Shown here: in pieces, positions 51,869 to 60,871 of the stretch
How the letters are laid out: the number at the start of each line of letters is the position of its first letter
Numbering within the stretch: the stretch's first letter is position 1
Source: Arthrobacter sp. efr-133-R2A-120
Lineage (GTDB): Bacteria; Actinomycetota; Actinomycetes; Actinomycetales; Micrococcaceae
Length of the DNA stretch: 64,000 nt
NCBI RefSeq assembly: GCF_030209835.1
Contig: NZ_JARVRF010000011.1
Coordinates: 124,001 to 188,000 of the forward strand
Direction of reading: 5' to 3'
Notes under the pieces: model-generated
What the model was told of the DNA's origin: nothing
What the model saw: the letters and a program-made list of their open reading frames with translations, nothing else
The model's database searches: none
Made by a program: the position numbers and the translations under genes

Positions 51869-52744
51869 TTAGCGGGCGTCGACGTCGTACCAGGCGCCGA
51901 CCACGAACTTGGTGATCAAGCCGAACAGCCAAAAAATCACGACGCCGAACAGTGAGGCGGCGATGATCGCGGCGAACAGTTCGGCGGATTCGACGCGTGA
52001 TTGGTAGTTGCTGATGAGGGAGCCGATGCCGGGGGTGCCGCGGCGGAAGAAGAAGTCTCCGACGATGGCGCCGACGACGGCGAGGCCTGCGGAAATGCGC
52101 ATGCCGGCGAAGACCGCCGGCAGGGCAGCTGGCAGTTGGAGCTTGGTCAGGACCGTCCAGCGGCTGGCTTTCTGCAGCCGGAAGAGTTCAAGCTGGGAGC
52201 GGTCTGCCGATTGGAGCCCGAACAGGGTGTTCGAGACGACGGGGAAGAGCGCGATCATGACACACACCACGGTCCGGGAGAAGAAATCGAAGCCGAACCA
52301 GAACCCGATCAGGGGCACCAAGGCGAGGATGGGGATGCACTGCAGGATCACGGCGTAGGGAAACAGCGAGCGTTCGATCCATTTGGCCTGTGACATTGCG
52401 ATGCCCCATGCCATACCGATGACGATCGCCGCAGCGAGACCGGCGAGGGCGACGGCAGCGGTCTGTCCCAGGCTTGCCAGGATCTCGCCAAGGACTTCCG
52501 GGGCCAGGAAGCCTTTTCTGACCACCTGGTCCGGAGGCGGCATGAGGAACCGTCGCTTCTCGTCCAGCACCAGGTAGCTGACTGCGTACCAGAGCCCCAG
52601 GAGCACGAGGGAGACAAGCACGGGTGGAACCCATGTGGCCGTCTTGGGCCTGCGAACCCGAACATCGGGCGTCGTTCGCTTGATGGGGGAAGGCCCGGAG
52701 GCCATGGCTTTGGGGGACTTCTCGGGGTTGATCGTGGCTGACAT
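51869..52744 (-). CDS. ABC transporter permease (SsuC/TauC type)
   Basis: This 291-residue permease has six membrane helices (VPPVLVSLVLLGLWYAVSYLVL first; AVALAGLAAAIVIGMAWGIAM) and the EAA loop FRLQKASRWTVLTKLQLPAALPAVFAGMRIS. The N-terminal 30 residues are cytosolic and basic. It overlaps the ATPase gene at ATG/TGA and precedes the binding-protein gene by about 85 bp. It works with the 52744-53523 ATPase and 50587-51783 binding protein. Confidence 0.92.
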   Translation of the reverse strand: MSATINPEKSPKAMASGPSPIKRTTPDVRVRRPKTATWVPPVLVSLVLLGLWYAVSYLVLDEKRRFLMPPPDQVVRKGFLAPEVLGEILASLGQTAAVALAGLAAAIVIGMAWGIAMSQAKWIERSLFPYAVILQCIPILALVPLIGFWFGFDFFSRTVVCVMIALFPVVSNTLFGLQSADRSQLELFRLQKASRWTVLTKLQLPAALPAVFAGMRISAGLAVVGAIVGDFFFRRGTPGIGSLISNYQSRVESAELFAAIIAASLFGVVIFWLFGLITKFVVGAWYDVDAR

Positions 52745-53523
52745 CAGTGGTGCCCCTCTCGGAGTGCGTGGGAGACGTCGCCGACCAGGGCGGCGAACTC
52801 GGGGGTGAAACGGATGTCAGGGTCACGAGGCACAGGGAACGGCACCTCAAACGTGCGCACAATCGCTCCGGGCCGGCCCGACATGACCACCACCTTTGTG
52901 GAAAGGTACACGGCCTCGGAGACGGAGTGGGTGATGAACAAGCCCGCAAAGCGGCGCTCGGCGAAGAGCCGAAGAAGTTCATCGTTGAGCCGCTCGCGCG
53001 TAATCTCATCAAGGGCTCCGAACGGTTCGTCGAAGAGGAACAGTTCCGGGTCCAGGGTGAGTGAACGGGCCAGGGAGGCCCGCATCTTCATGCCGCCGGA
53101 GAGCTGCCGCGGAAGGTGCTCTTCGAAGCCTTTGAGCCCGACCAGTTCGATGGCCTCCCGGGCTTTCTGCGAGCGGATAGCCCGGGGCTCCTTCCTTAAC
53201 TCGGCCAGCAGTTCGACGTTGGATTGGACGTCGCGCCACGGTAGCAGGGTGGCATCCTGGAAGACGTAACCGATCCGGGACGTGGCAATGTTGACGGTTC
53301 CGTGGGAGGAGCTTTCCAGCCCGGAGGCGATGCGCAGCAGCGTGCTCTTGCCGCAGCCGGAAGGTCCGACAACGGTTACGAACTCACCCTGGCGGACCGT
53401 GAGGTCCACGCCCGAGAGGGCGACGGTCCCGTTGGGGAAGGTCATTTCGACATCCTGGAAATCGAGGAGCGTCGTCCCCTCGTTCCGGGTTTCCGACAGC
53501 GCAGCTGCCTGTGTTTCGGTCAT
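52744..53523 (-). CDS. ABC transporter ATP-binding protein (SsuB/TauB type)
   Basis: This 259-residue ATPase has Walker A VGPSGCGKSTLL, Q-loop YVFQDATLLPWRD, signature LSGGMKMRASLARSL, Walker B LFLFDEPFGALDE and switch FITHSVSEA. All catalytic residues are present. The start overlaps the amidohydrolase stop by four bases, tying hydrolysis and uptake together in one operon that reads amidohydrolase, ATPase, permease, binding protein, FAD oxidase, creatininase. Confidence 0.93.
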   Translation of the reverse strand: MTETQAAALSETRNEGTTLLDFQDVEMTFPNGTVALSGVDLTVRQGEFVTVVGPSGCGKSTLLRIASGLESSSHGTVNIATSRIGYVFQDATLLPWRDVQSNVELLAELRKEPRAIRSQKAREAIELVGLKGFEEHLPRQLSGGMKMRASLARSLTLDPELFLFDEPFGALDEITRERLNDELLRLFAERRFAGLFITHSVSEAVYLSTKVVVMSGRPGAIVRTFEVPFPVPRDPDIRFTPEFAALVGDVSHALREGHH

Positions 53524-54791
53524 GCGGAGTACCTCGGTTCCATGGGGGCTGAAAGTTGACGCAGACTTGCGGGGGTGGCGATGCGGCGCGATATTTCGCT
53601 GTGTGCCACGAGGCGCCCCGCGTGGATGACATATCGGTCAGGTGAGGCATTTGCGACCACATCGCCGATACTGGTGCCGCGGATGGCCACTAGCTCGGCG
53701 TCCGCGCCCTCCACCGGGCCGGCCGCGGGCATGCCCATGACGGAGCGGGCGCCGCCGGAAACTGCCTGATAGGCCTCGGCAGGCGTCAGATGCGCGGCGA
53801 CAACGAGCAGCCCTGCCGTTTCGAAGGCGTCGCTTCGCCCTACAGGGTTGAAGGGGTCGCGGACGTTGTCGGCCCCGGCACCCAGCCGGGCCCCCCGGTC
53901 AAGGAGCGTTCGGACTGCAGTGAGGCCGCGCGGCGTCGATGCCGGGTGGTCCCAGCCTTGAAGGTAGAGGTTGGTGATGGGGAGGGTGACTATGCCGAGG
54001 TCGCTCGCGAGAATCTCGTCAATCACACCGTGGAGGCCCTCCGGTTCGAGGGTTCCCAGTCTGACGCAATGCCCGGCCGTCCTCATCCGCCCCGCTGGCC
54101 ATTCGCGGACAAGTCGGGCGAACTCGACGATCGTGAGCTCGCCATCCAGGCTCTCGTCCGTGTGAAGGTCGACGCCGACGCCGCGGCGTTCGGCGAGTGT
54201 GATCAGTCGGCGCAGATCTGCAAAGGGGTCTGCGCTGAGATGTGGTGATCCGCCTACGAGGTCGACTCCGAGATCGAGGGCTGCTTCGATGTCGGCGTCC
54301 GGGACCTCGGAACCTGCAAGGGCCACTAGTTCGAGGTCCATGAGCCCTTCGAGCTCCTGGCGGACAGCAACAAGGGCTTCGACGCCGCGGAGGGGTGTGT
54401 CTCCGAGCAGGACGTCGACGTGGCACCGCACCGACGTGGTGCCGTTGGCGAGCAGCGTGAGCGCCGCTTCAAGGGCCCGGCCGCGGATGTCGTCGACGGT
54501 CATTGTGGAGGCGTGGCGGCGCCACGCCTCGATCGCGTCTCGCAGATTTCCCAGGGGAGGCCGGATGGCCTCCGCGGAAAATGCCTTGTCAAAGTGAGCG
54601 TGCGGTTCGGCGGGGGCCGGGAGGAGCATGAAGCCGCTGAGGTCTATCTCCGCTCCGGAGCCGGACGGCCGGCCCTGCCCGGCGGCCACGACGCGGCCAA
54701 CCCGGTTTCCGTTGATCTCTACGTCCCGGACGGTTCCGTCGGGAAGCGTAGCTGAACGAAGGAGCGAGATATGGAAAGGCAGCTGGTGCAT
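53520..54791 (-). CDS. Cytosine-deaminase-like amidohydrolase
   Basis: This protein is about 423 residues long. ATG 54791 has GGAGG five bases before it; ATG 54809 and longer frames are less likely. The fold shows PAPAEPHAHFDKAFSAE (HxH metal site), VRCHVDVLLGD, VDLHTDESLDGELTIVEFA, TAGHCVRLGTL and GAGADNVRDPFNPVG, the pattern of CodA-type deaminases and N-isopropylammelide-type hydrolases. It probably removes an amine from a ring or cleaves a cyclic amide. It is the first gene of the transporter operon and is divergent from the XRE-cupin regulator. Confidence 0.88.
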   Translation of the reverse strand: MHQLPFHISLLRSATLPDGTVRDVEINGNRVGRVVAAGQGRPSGSGAEIDLSGFMLLPAPAEPHAHFDKAFSAEAIRPPLGNLRDAIEAWRRHASTMTVDDIRGRALEAALTLLANGTTSVRCHVDVLLGDTPLRGVEALVAVRQELEGLMDLELVALAGSEVPDADIEAALDLGVDLVGGSPHLSADPFADLRRLITLAERRGVGVDLHTDESLDGELTIVEFARLVREWPAGRMRTAGHCVRLGTLEPEGLHGVIDEILASDLGIVTLPITNLYLQGWDHPASTPRGLTAVRTLLDRGARLGAGADNVRDPFNPVGRSDAFETAGLLVVAAHLTPAEAYQAVSGGARSVMGMPAAGPVEGADAELVAIRGTSIGDVVANASPDRYVIHAGRLVAHSEISRRIATPASLRQLSAPMEPRYSA

Positions 54792-54830
54792 CCGGTCCTC
54801 CGATTTCATTGCTCTCGATGTGTGGCAAAA

Positions 54831-54864
54831 TGTTGATACACTCAACATGTTGATAGCTTCAACA
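54831..54864. promoter_or_regulatory. Two adjacent 17-bp palindromes, candidate regulator operators
   Basis: TGTTGATACACTCAACA (54831-54847) is followed with no gap by TGTTGATAGCTTCAACA (54848-54864); both are TGTTGA-N5-TCAACA. They lie between the divergent amidohydrolase and XRE-cupin genes, where a dimeric HTH regulator should bind. Confidence 0.7.
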
Positions 54865-54985
54865 TACGGTGGTTGTGTTTCGCCCACGTAACAAGTCGGT
54901 TTCCCGACGGTGAATCAGCCGGGGTCCTGCACCACGGCTGGTGAAATTACAGTTCCATAGTCCTGAAGGACCGAAAGGAGTCACG

Positions 54986-55675
54986 GTGAAAAACCCGGTA
55001 GACGTTGCGCGATCCGGCGGCGAAGGCACCGGCCGGGCCCCCGCCATTGACAGGCAGATCGCACTGATGGGACGGCGCGTCCGTGTGCTGCGCAAGGACA
55101 AGGGACTCACGCTGGTCCAGCTCGCCGGAGCAACAGATCTTTCGCATTCCTTCCTGAGTCAACTGGAAAGGGGTCTTGCCCGCCCGAGCATGTCGTCGCT
55201 GGATCGGATCTCCCACGCATTGGGCATCAGCCAGATCGAGCTGATGCTCGCGGCGGAGTCCCGCGGCGCGTCCTCGGACGACCACGGCAGCGTCCACGTG
55301 GTCCGGGCCGACGAAGGCGTCCGCGGGCCGACGCGCAAGGGCGAGGCCCGTACCCTGGCCCGAGGGAACCGGGGAGTCATGACCTTGGAATGGCGCGACT
55401 CCAGTGTCGAACCGGGCAGGTTCTTTGTGCATGACGAGGACGAGTTCCTGTTCATCATTTCCGGCAGCGTGCTGGTGGACCTGGACGACCGCGGGTGCGA
55501 GCTGCTGCATGCGGGGGACTCGATCCACTACCCGGGTGGCACCCGGCATCGCTGGAGCTCACCGGATGGCAGCGTCTACCGTGCCATCGTCGTCAAGGAA
55601 GACCGGTCGTTGACCGGCGGGACCGGCGACGTCCACTTCGAGCGCGCGGACGCCGATCTGGACAGGAAATCATGA
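54986..55675 (+). CDS. XRE-family regulator with cupin sensor domain
   Basis: This 229-residue regulator starts at GTG 54986 with AAGGAG upstream. The HTH is at about 25-90 (MGRRVRVLRKDKGLTLVQLAGATDLSHSFLSQLERGLARPSMSSLDRISHALG) and a C-terminal cupin_2 domain follows (FFVHDEDEFLFIISGSVLVDL; GDSIHYPGGTRHRWSS). Such HTH-cupin proteins (PuuR-like) respond to small amines or acids. The twin palindromes upstream are probable binding sites. It overlaps the reductase gene by four bases, so it heads an operon with two catabolic genes. Confidence 0.92.
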   Translation: MKNPVDVARSGGEGTGRAPAIDRQIALMGRRVRVLRKDKGLTLVQLAGATDLSHSFLSQLERGLARPSMSSLDRISHALGISQIELMLAAESRGASSDDHGSVHVVRADEGVRGPTRKGEARTLARGNRGVMTLEWRDSSVEPGRFFVHDEDEFLFIISGSVLVDLDDRGCELLHAGDSIHYPGGTRHRWSSPDGSVYRAIVVKEDRSLTGGTGDVHFERADADLDRKS

Positions 55676-56649
55676 GCGCCGAAAACGTCGAGGTGTTCGA
55701 GGTCAGCGTCGCGGCACGCCGAGAGCTTGCGGCGGGGGTCGTGGCCTTCGAGCTGGCAAGAGCAGACGGCTCGGCCCTTGCCCCGTGGACGCCCGGTTCA
55801 CATCTCGATGTCCTGTTACCTGGCGGGATAGAACGGCAGTACTCCCTGTGCGGCGGCACGAGTACCGGCTCGCCCTGGCGGATCGGAGTATTGCGCAAGC
55901 CCGGCGGCCGGGGCGGCTCCATCCAGTTGCACGACTCCGCCACAGTTGGGACCAAACTGCGCGTTCGGGGCCCCCGCAACCACTTCCCGTTCGCACCCGA
56001 AGCGGGGGCCCGAATCATCTTTGTCGCCGGCGGAATCGGCATCACGCCCATCCTTCCCATGGTCCGCGAGGCAGCTGCACGGGGCCTCGACTGGACCCTG
56101 CTCTATGCCGGGCGCTCCCGGCAGACCATGGCGTTCGTGGACGAACTGCTCGCCCACCATCCGGAACGGGTCCGGATCCACGCCGCAGATGAAGGTCAGC
56201 GGCTGGAACTAAGCGTTCTTGCGGCCGACAGCCGTCCAGGACCCGGTGCCCGGCTTGCCGTCTACGGCTGCGGACCCGCCCGGCTCCTCAACGGCGTCGA
56301 GGACGCCTTCGCCGGCCATCACGGCGTAAGCGTGCATCTGGAGCGTTTCACCCCGAAGGAGAACGGCGCTCCGGTCCATAACGGACCGTTCGAGGTGGAA
56401 CTCCAGCAGACAGGTGTGACCGTCACAGTGACCGAGGGCCGCACGATCCTGGAGGCCGTGGAAGAAGTCGGGGCTTTTGTTCTTTCCTCCTGCCGCGAAG
56501 GTACCTGCGGCACTTGTGAGACCTCCATCGTCTCCGGAACGGCTGATCATCGAGACTCCGTTCTGACAGCGGCGGAACAAGCCGAGAACCGCGTGATGAT
56601 GGTCTGCGTCTCGCGCGCGGCGTGCAGCCGCCTCGTGCTCGATCTCTGA
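55672..56649 (+). CDS. Ferredoxin-type reductase (VanB family)
   Basis: This 325-residue flavin/iron-sulfur reductase has an FMN site RQYSLCGG, NAD domain IIFVAGGIGITPILPMV and YGCGPARLL, and a C-terminal [2Fe-2S] domain SSCREGTCGTCETSIVSG with the later fourth ligand area shifted (DSVLTAAEQ). The last position, which is usually a cysteine in HRDxxLxxxE, reads Val-Leu. Only three cluster cysteines plus Cys in MVCVSRAAC are seen, so cluster ligation deserves checking. It normally serves a Rieske oxygenase, but none is encoded next to it. Confidence 0.85.
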   Translation: MSAENVEVFEVSVAARRELAAGVVAFELARADGSALAPWTPGSHLDVLLPGGIERQYSLCGGTSTGSPWRIGVLRKPGGRGGSIQLHDSATVGTKLRVRGPRNHFPFAPEAGARIIFVAGGIGITPILPMVREAAARGLDWTLLYAGRSRQTMAFVDELLAHHPERVRIHAADEGQRLELSVLAADSRPGPGARLAVYGCGPARLLNGVEDAFAGHHGVSVHLERFTPKENGAPVHNGPFEVELQQTGVTVTVTEGRTILEAVEEVGAFVLSSCREGTCGTCETSIVSGTADHRDSVLTAAEQAENRVMMVCVSRAACSRLVLDL

Positions 56650-56696
56650 CCCCAGCCGCCACTTTCACCCAAACGACCACTATCCAGGGAGTCCCC

Positions 56697-57992
56697 GTGC
56701 TCACTATCACCAACGCCGAACGGATCTTCATCGACGGCAATGAGGAACGCACCGGCCCGCTGCATATCAGTGAAGGTACCGTGGTGGGCGCCGACCCCGC
56801 CCAAGACGACGGGGAGGTCCTTGACGCCACCGGTTGTGTAGTCACCCCCGGCCTGGTGAATGCGCATCACCACCTCCTCCAATCCGCCTTCCGTACCCTC
56901 CCGGGCACCCGAGGCGCGGCGATGAGCGAATGGCTGCCCACCATGGCAACCGCCTATGATGCGGCCAGTGTCGACCCCGAACTCGCGAGTTTTGCGGCCT
57001 CAGTGGGTGCCGCCGAGGGCTTGCTGTGCGGGGTGACCACCGTGGCCGACCACCACCTGAGTTGGCCCCGGGGCGCCGACACCGTGTCCATCGCCCGGGC
57101 AAGCGCCGAGGCCGTCCGCCGGATTGGCGCGCGTCTTGCCTTCGTACGGGGAACCGCAGGCGATGATCCCCAGGCCGCTGCTGCCTCCGCGGAGGATATC
57201 GTTTCGGCCTTGCTGCCCGGCACCACCAGCGGGGTGAGCGGCGATGGCATGCTCCAGCTCGCCGTCGGGCCCGCCGGAGTCCACAGCGACGGCCCCGAAA
57301 CGTACAAGCTGCTCGGCGAGGTGGCCCGCCGGCACGGGCTGCGTCGCAGGACCCAATCGAACGAGCAGGTGGACGTCGGAATTGCCCAGGAGCGCTACGG
57401 CCGCCGCCCTCTGGAGCTTCTGGAGGACTGGGGCTGGCTTGAGGACGATGTAACCCTGGCCCACCTGTGCGGCGTCACGCCCTGGGAGATCTCCCGGATT
57501 GCCACATCTGGCGCAACCGCGACCCATGCCCCTGGCTGCGACCTCCCCATGGGCTGGGGAATCTCACCGGTCGCCGCACTGCTCGACGCCGGCGTGAAAG
57601 TGGGCCTCGGCACGAGCGGTGGCGGCTCGAACGACGCCGGCCACCTCCTCGCAGATGCACGGCTGGCCATGCAGATTGCGCCCCTTGTGGGCCGGGCCGT
57701 TTCCGCCCGCGAGGCACTCAGCATCGCCACGGAAGGCTCGGCACAAGGCCTTGGCCGCCCCGAACTCGGCCATTTGCGGTCCGGGGCCGCAGGGGACTTA
57801 TGCGCGTGGGATGTCGCAGGCATCGCCGACGCCGGCGTCGCGGATCCCGTTGCAGGGATCTTGTGGGCATCGCCCGGGCGCCGGCCACGCCATGTGGTGG
57901 TCGCGGGCAGAGTGGTCGTCCGCGACTTTCAGCTGGTCAACACGGACGAACACGAACTCGTCACGGCCCTGCGCCGACGCGTGGGCCGATAA
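56697..57992 (+). CDS. Amidohydrolase of the 8-oxoguanine deaminase/AtzB-TrzN group
   Basis: This 431-residue protein starts at GTG 56697 with AGGGAG upstream. The metal motifs are VTPGLVNAHHHLLQSAFR, VTTVADHHLSWP, and GLGTSGGGSNDAGHLLAD, where the usual Asp position reads as Ser-Gly-Gly-Gly-Ser-Asn. Histidines of the mid-barrel site are partly replaced (RRRTQSNEQ instead of the common HxHxxE; TLAHLCGV is kept). Family members deaminate or dechlorinate purines and triazines. The altered HxHxxE region suggests either another metal arrangement or changed chemistry. It follows the reductase gene closely in one operon. Confidence 0.82.
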   Translation: MLTITNAERIFIDGNEERTGPLHISEGTVVGADPAQDDGEVLDATGCVVTPGLVNAHHHLLQSAFRTLPGTRGAAMSEWLPTMATAYDAASVDPELASFAASVGAAEGLLCGVTTVADHHLSWPRGADTVSIARASAEAVRRIGARLAFVRGTAGDDPQAAAASAEDIVSALLPGTTSGVSGDGMLQLAVGPAGVHSDGPETYKLLGEVARRHGLRRRTQSNEQVDVGIAQERYGRRPLELLEDWGWLEDDVTLAHLCGVTPWEISRIATSGATATHAPGCDLPMGWGISPVAALLDAGVKVGLGTSGGGSNDAGHLLADARLAMQIAPLVGRAVSAREALSIATEGSAQGLGRPELGHLRSGAAGDLCAWDVAGIADAGVADPVAGILWASPGRRPRHVVVAGRVVVRDFQLVNTDEHELVTALRRRVGR

Positions 57993-58000
57993 TCCTGGCC

Positions 58001-58207
58001 CTAGTAGCCAGGGTCGGCCGCTCGGCGATGAGGAGCTCTCACGGGTTTCTTTCGCGCCGGCGGGACTGGATCCGCCAAGGCCTGCCGGACGGTGTCCCTG
58101 CCGACCTGATACCGCTTTGCCAACCCGCCGATCGACATGCCCTCCACACGGGCGTCTCGGCGGATCTTGGCAAGTGGTCGTCGCATCGAGGAGTGGACCC
58201 CGTGCAC
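58001..58207 (-). pseudogene. Transposase N-terminal fragment
   Basis: A 68-codon frame has MRRPLAKIRRDARVEGMSIGGLAKRYQVGRDTVRQALADPVPP, the HTH start of an IS21/IS481-like transposase. The rest of the protein is missing and the frame ends in unrelated sequence. Confidence 0.6.
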
Positions 58208-58639
58208 GATCTTTGAAGATGCATCCAGCAGCGAATGATGTTCTTGGCTACTCGAACCTCACCGACTTGCTGACAAATTGCGGCGTGCGCGGCGCAAGGG
58301 GTTCTAAGCGTGGAGCCCAGGCAAGGCAATGTGAAGCCCGGAGGTAGTACCTGGTCGGCCAAGTCAGTCCCGGAATGACTTGGGCAGGATCCGGTGCTAT
58401 CAGCAGGACTGATCCCGCCCAGATGGGTTCTTGCAGCGCTTCCAGCCATGCGGTTTGGACATGACCGAAACGGTCCCAGTTGATGGTGATCCACGAACCG
58501 GTAGGTTCTCGGGCGTCAACGCTGAGGACGGTGATTTCCGCCGTCGTGCCGTGCGTTCGTCTGATGTTCCCAGCGGCATTCCAGCAGGCGCGCCATCGCG
58601 TGCTGTCCACAGGCAATACTAACGCTTCAACTGAGGCGG
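58208..58639. other. Region without a certain gene
   Basis: A minus-strand frame covers 58248-58757 and contains WITINWDRFGHVQTAWLEALQEPIWAGSVLLIAP, which might be a broken coding sequence, but part of it lies opposite the integrase remnant and I do not recognise it. Confidence 0.4.
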
Positions 58640-59247
58640 AAACGAATGACCTACTCACCGCCCCGGACGCAACAACGTGGAGGGGGCGACGAGACAGGAC
58701 ACTTTTGCTGATTGCCGTTGTCACCGGTCTGCGGGTCGGCGAATTGATCAACCTCACCGCCGCCGACCTGCACCTGGACGCCGGCGCCTATCTCTCGTGC
58801 CAGGGGAAGGGCCGCAAGGAACGCATCACCCCTCTGGACAAGAACGCCCGGGCCCAGCTGAAGGCCTGGATGAAAGAACAGCGACCGCAGAGGCAGGACC
58901 CACTCTTTCCCGGCATCAACGGCCGGAAACTGACCCCCGATGGAGTCACGAAACTCATTGCCCGACGCGTCAAGACAGCCACCATAACTTGCCCGTCGCT
59001 GGCGACGAAGACCGCATCACCTCACACGCTCAGGCACACCTGCGCCATGCGACTCCTGCAATCCGGCGTTGATATCGCCATCATCGCCCTCTGGCTCGGA
59101 CATGAACATATCCGCACCACCCAGATCTACCTCCACGCGGACCTCGCCCTCAAACAACGTGCGCTCGACAAAACAGCCCCGCCACACACCCAGGGCGGGC
59201 GCTACCGCCCGCCCGATGATCTCCTCGCCTTCCTGGAAGGACTGTGA
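58640..59247 (+). pseudogene. Tyrosine recombinase, N-terminally truncated
   Basis: The catalytic domain is complete: VVTGLRVGELINLTAADL (Arg), CQGKGRKERITPL (Lys), SPHTLRHTCAMRLL (HxxR), WLGHEHIRTTQIYLHAD (His and Tyr). The N-terminal core-binding domain is lost; the frame runs upstream into unrelated sequence around 58640. Without the SAM-like domain it is unlikely to recombine DNA, though the fragment could be expressed from a chance start. It resembles XerC-like recombinases carried with transposons. Confidence 0.75.
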
Positions 59248-59332
59248 TTATGGAGAAAACGCCCCGGCCACACGTCCGCCAGGACGGTGATCCGCGGCCG
59301 CACTCTGCATAATCACAGGCTCTGCATAATGG

Positions 59333-59600
59333 CTGCAGTATGACTTTGGCGACGGGCCACGCGTCGGCGGGGTGAAGACCATCCTGTTCGTGGCCTGGCT
59401 GGCGTTCTCCCGGGATTCTGGTCCTGGTCCCGGGGAAGTGCTCATCGATGATGCGGGGCTGCCGGGCGTGGCCCGGCCGTGGCGTGCGGCCTCGATCGGA
59501 CCGGACGGGCCGTGGTGGACGATGACGATCTGTTCGTCGGGCCCGGTGCCGTTGCAGCGGACGAACGGGGTGATCGACGGCAGGCTCATCAGTTCCTTCT
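59333..59600. pseudogene. IS21-like transposase remnants
   Basis: On the plus strand QYDFGDGPRVGGVKTILFVAWLAFSR reads as the first catalytic strand of an IstA-type transposase. On the minus strand LMSLPSITPFVRCNGTGPDEQ resembles the C-terminal part of such a protein. The pieces face each other, so at least two decayed copies or an inversion are present. Confidence 0.5.
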
Positions 59601-59722
59601 TTCAGATGGCGAGCATGATCCCAAGCGAGACCGTGCGCCGTTGGACGAGCATCTCAGATGATTGCAATTCTGCACCGTTTGAATATAATCATGATCATAG
59701 ACTAATCACGGAGGTTGAGATC

Positions 59723-60841
59723 ATGACAACGGCGTTGAATCCACCCGGCAGGGATCCCATCGTGGACTGTGACGTGCATCCGATGGCACGCACCACCGAA
59801 GACTTCTATCCGTATTTGACCGCGCATTGGCGTCGACACTTCGAGGAGCGTGGCGTACGTACCTACGCCCGGGCACGCGACCGGTACAACCATCCGGCCG
59901 ACACGCAGCGGCTGGACGCCTATCCCGCCGACGGGGGTCCCGCGGGGTCAGACCCGGAACTCGTCATTGAACGGCATCTGGACCCGTATGGCATCACCAC
60001 GGCGCTCCTGCTCCCGCAACAGCCGTACGGCACCACCGCGTGGGGTGACATTGATGCCGCGAACGCCTTTGTCAACGCCACCAATGACTACTTCGTTGAG
60101 ACCTGGGTCGACCGTGACCCCCGCTTCGGCCTCGCCATCACTGTTTCACCTCACGATCCTGCCCAGGCCGCGGCGGAAATCCGCCGCCACGCTGGCACGC
60201 CTGGCGTAGTCGCCGTGCAGCTGCTCGTCATGGAGCGGATGCTGGGGGATTCCTGGTACAACCCGATTTACGAAGCGGCTGTCGAGACCGGGCTGCCCAT
60301 CGCAGTCCACCAGAGCGGGTCCGAAGGCTGCTACACGTTCTCCCAGGGACCTGCCGGCGGCGTACCGCGTTCATATGGTGAGCGTCACTCGGTGCTCACC
60401 CAGGTTGGTGCGGCCAACGTTGCCGACCTCATTGTCAACGGAACATTCGAGGCGTTTCCCAGCCTCAAGGTGGTCTTTGTGGAATGGGGCTTCAGCTGGC
60501 TGCCTTCTTTGATGAACCGCCTCGACCTTTTTTGGGAGCGTGACCCGGGCGGCGCGCTGCGGATCAAGAAGAAGCCGAGCGAATACATTCGCGAACACAT
60601 CACCTTCACCACCCAGCCTCTTGATGAGGTTGAGACGCAGGCTGAGCTGGATGCCCTCTTCTCGCCTGCCGGGGTCTCGGACGTGTTGCTTTTCAGCTCC
60701 GACTATCCCCATTACGACACCGACGACCCCTTCTTCGTATTGCACAACAAAATCCCCGAAAGGTTGCGTCGCGCCGTGTGCTACGAAAACGCACTCGGTG
60801 TGTTCGGCGACAAGATCTTCCGTACCCCGGTCACGCTCTGA
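59723..60841 (+). CDS. Amidohydrolase-2 family metal-dependent hydrolase or decarboxylase
   Basis: This 372-residue TIM-barrel protein is of the ACMSD/LigJ-like amidohydrolase-2 family. The ligand positions are IVDCDVHPMA near the N-terminus, the barrel histidine in LPIAVHQSGSEG, and the Asp in LLFSSDYPHYD. The family decarboxylates aromatic or muconate-type acids or hydrolyses lactones. ATG 59723 has GGAGG upstream. It begins an operon of at least six genes and ends 31 bp before its paralogue. AT-rich sequence with TATAATCATGATCATA just upstream could hold the promoter and an operator. Confidence 0.85.
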   Translation: MTTALNPPGRDPIVDCDVHPMARTTEDFYPYLTAHWRRHFEERGVRTYARARDRYNHPADTQRLDAYPADGGPAGSDPELVIERHLDPYGITTALLLPQQPYGTTAWGDIDAANAFVNATNDYFVETWVDRDPRFGLAITVSPHDPAQAAAEIRRHAGTPGVVAVQLLVMERMLGDSWYNPIYEAAVETGLPIAVHQSGSEGCYTFSQGPAGGVPRSYGERHSVLTQVGAANVADLIVNGTFEAFPSLKVVFVEWGFSWLPSLMNRLDLFWERDPGGALRIKKKPSEYIREHITFTTQPLDEVETQAELDALFSPAGVSDVLLFSSDYPHYDTDDPFFVLHNKIPERLRRAVCYENALGVFGDKIFRTPVTL

Positions 60842-60871
60842 GCTATGACATTGCAGGAAAGACAGTCAACC

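Noticed and set aside
58248..58757. An intact 169-residue minus-strand protein
   Set aside because: Its N-terminal part is opposite the recombinase catalytic domain, and the remainder has no recognised motif; at best it is a broken gene.
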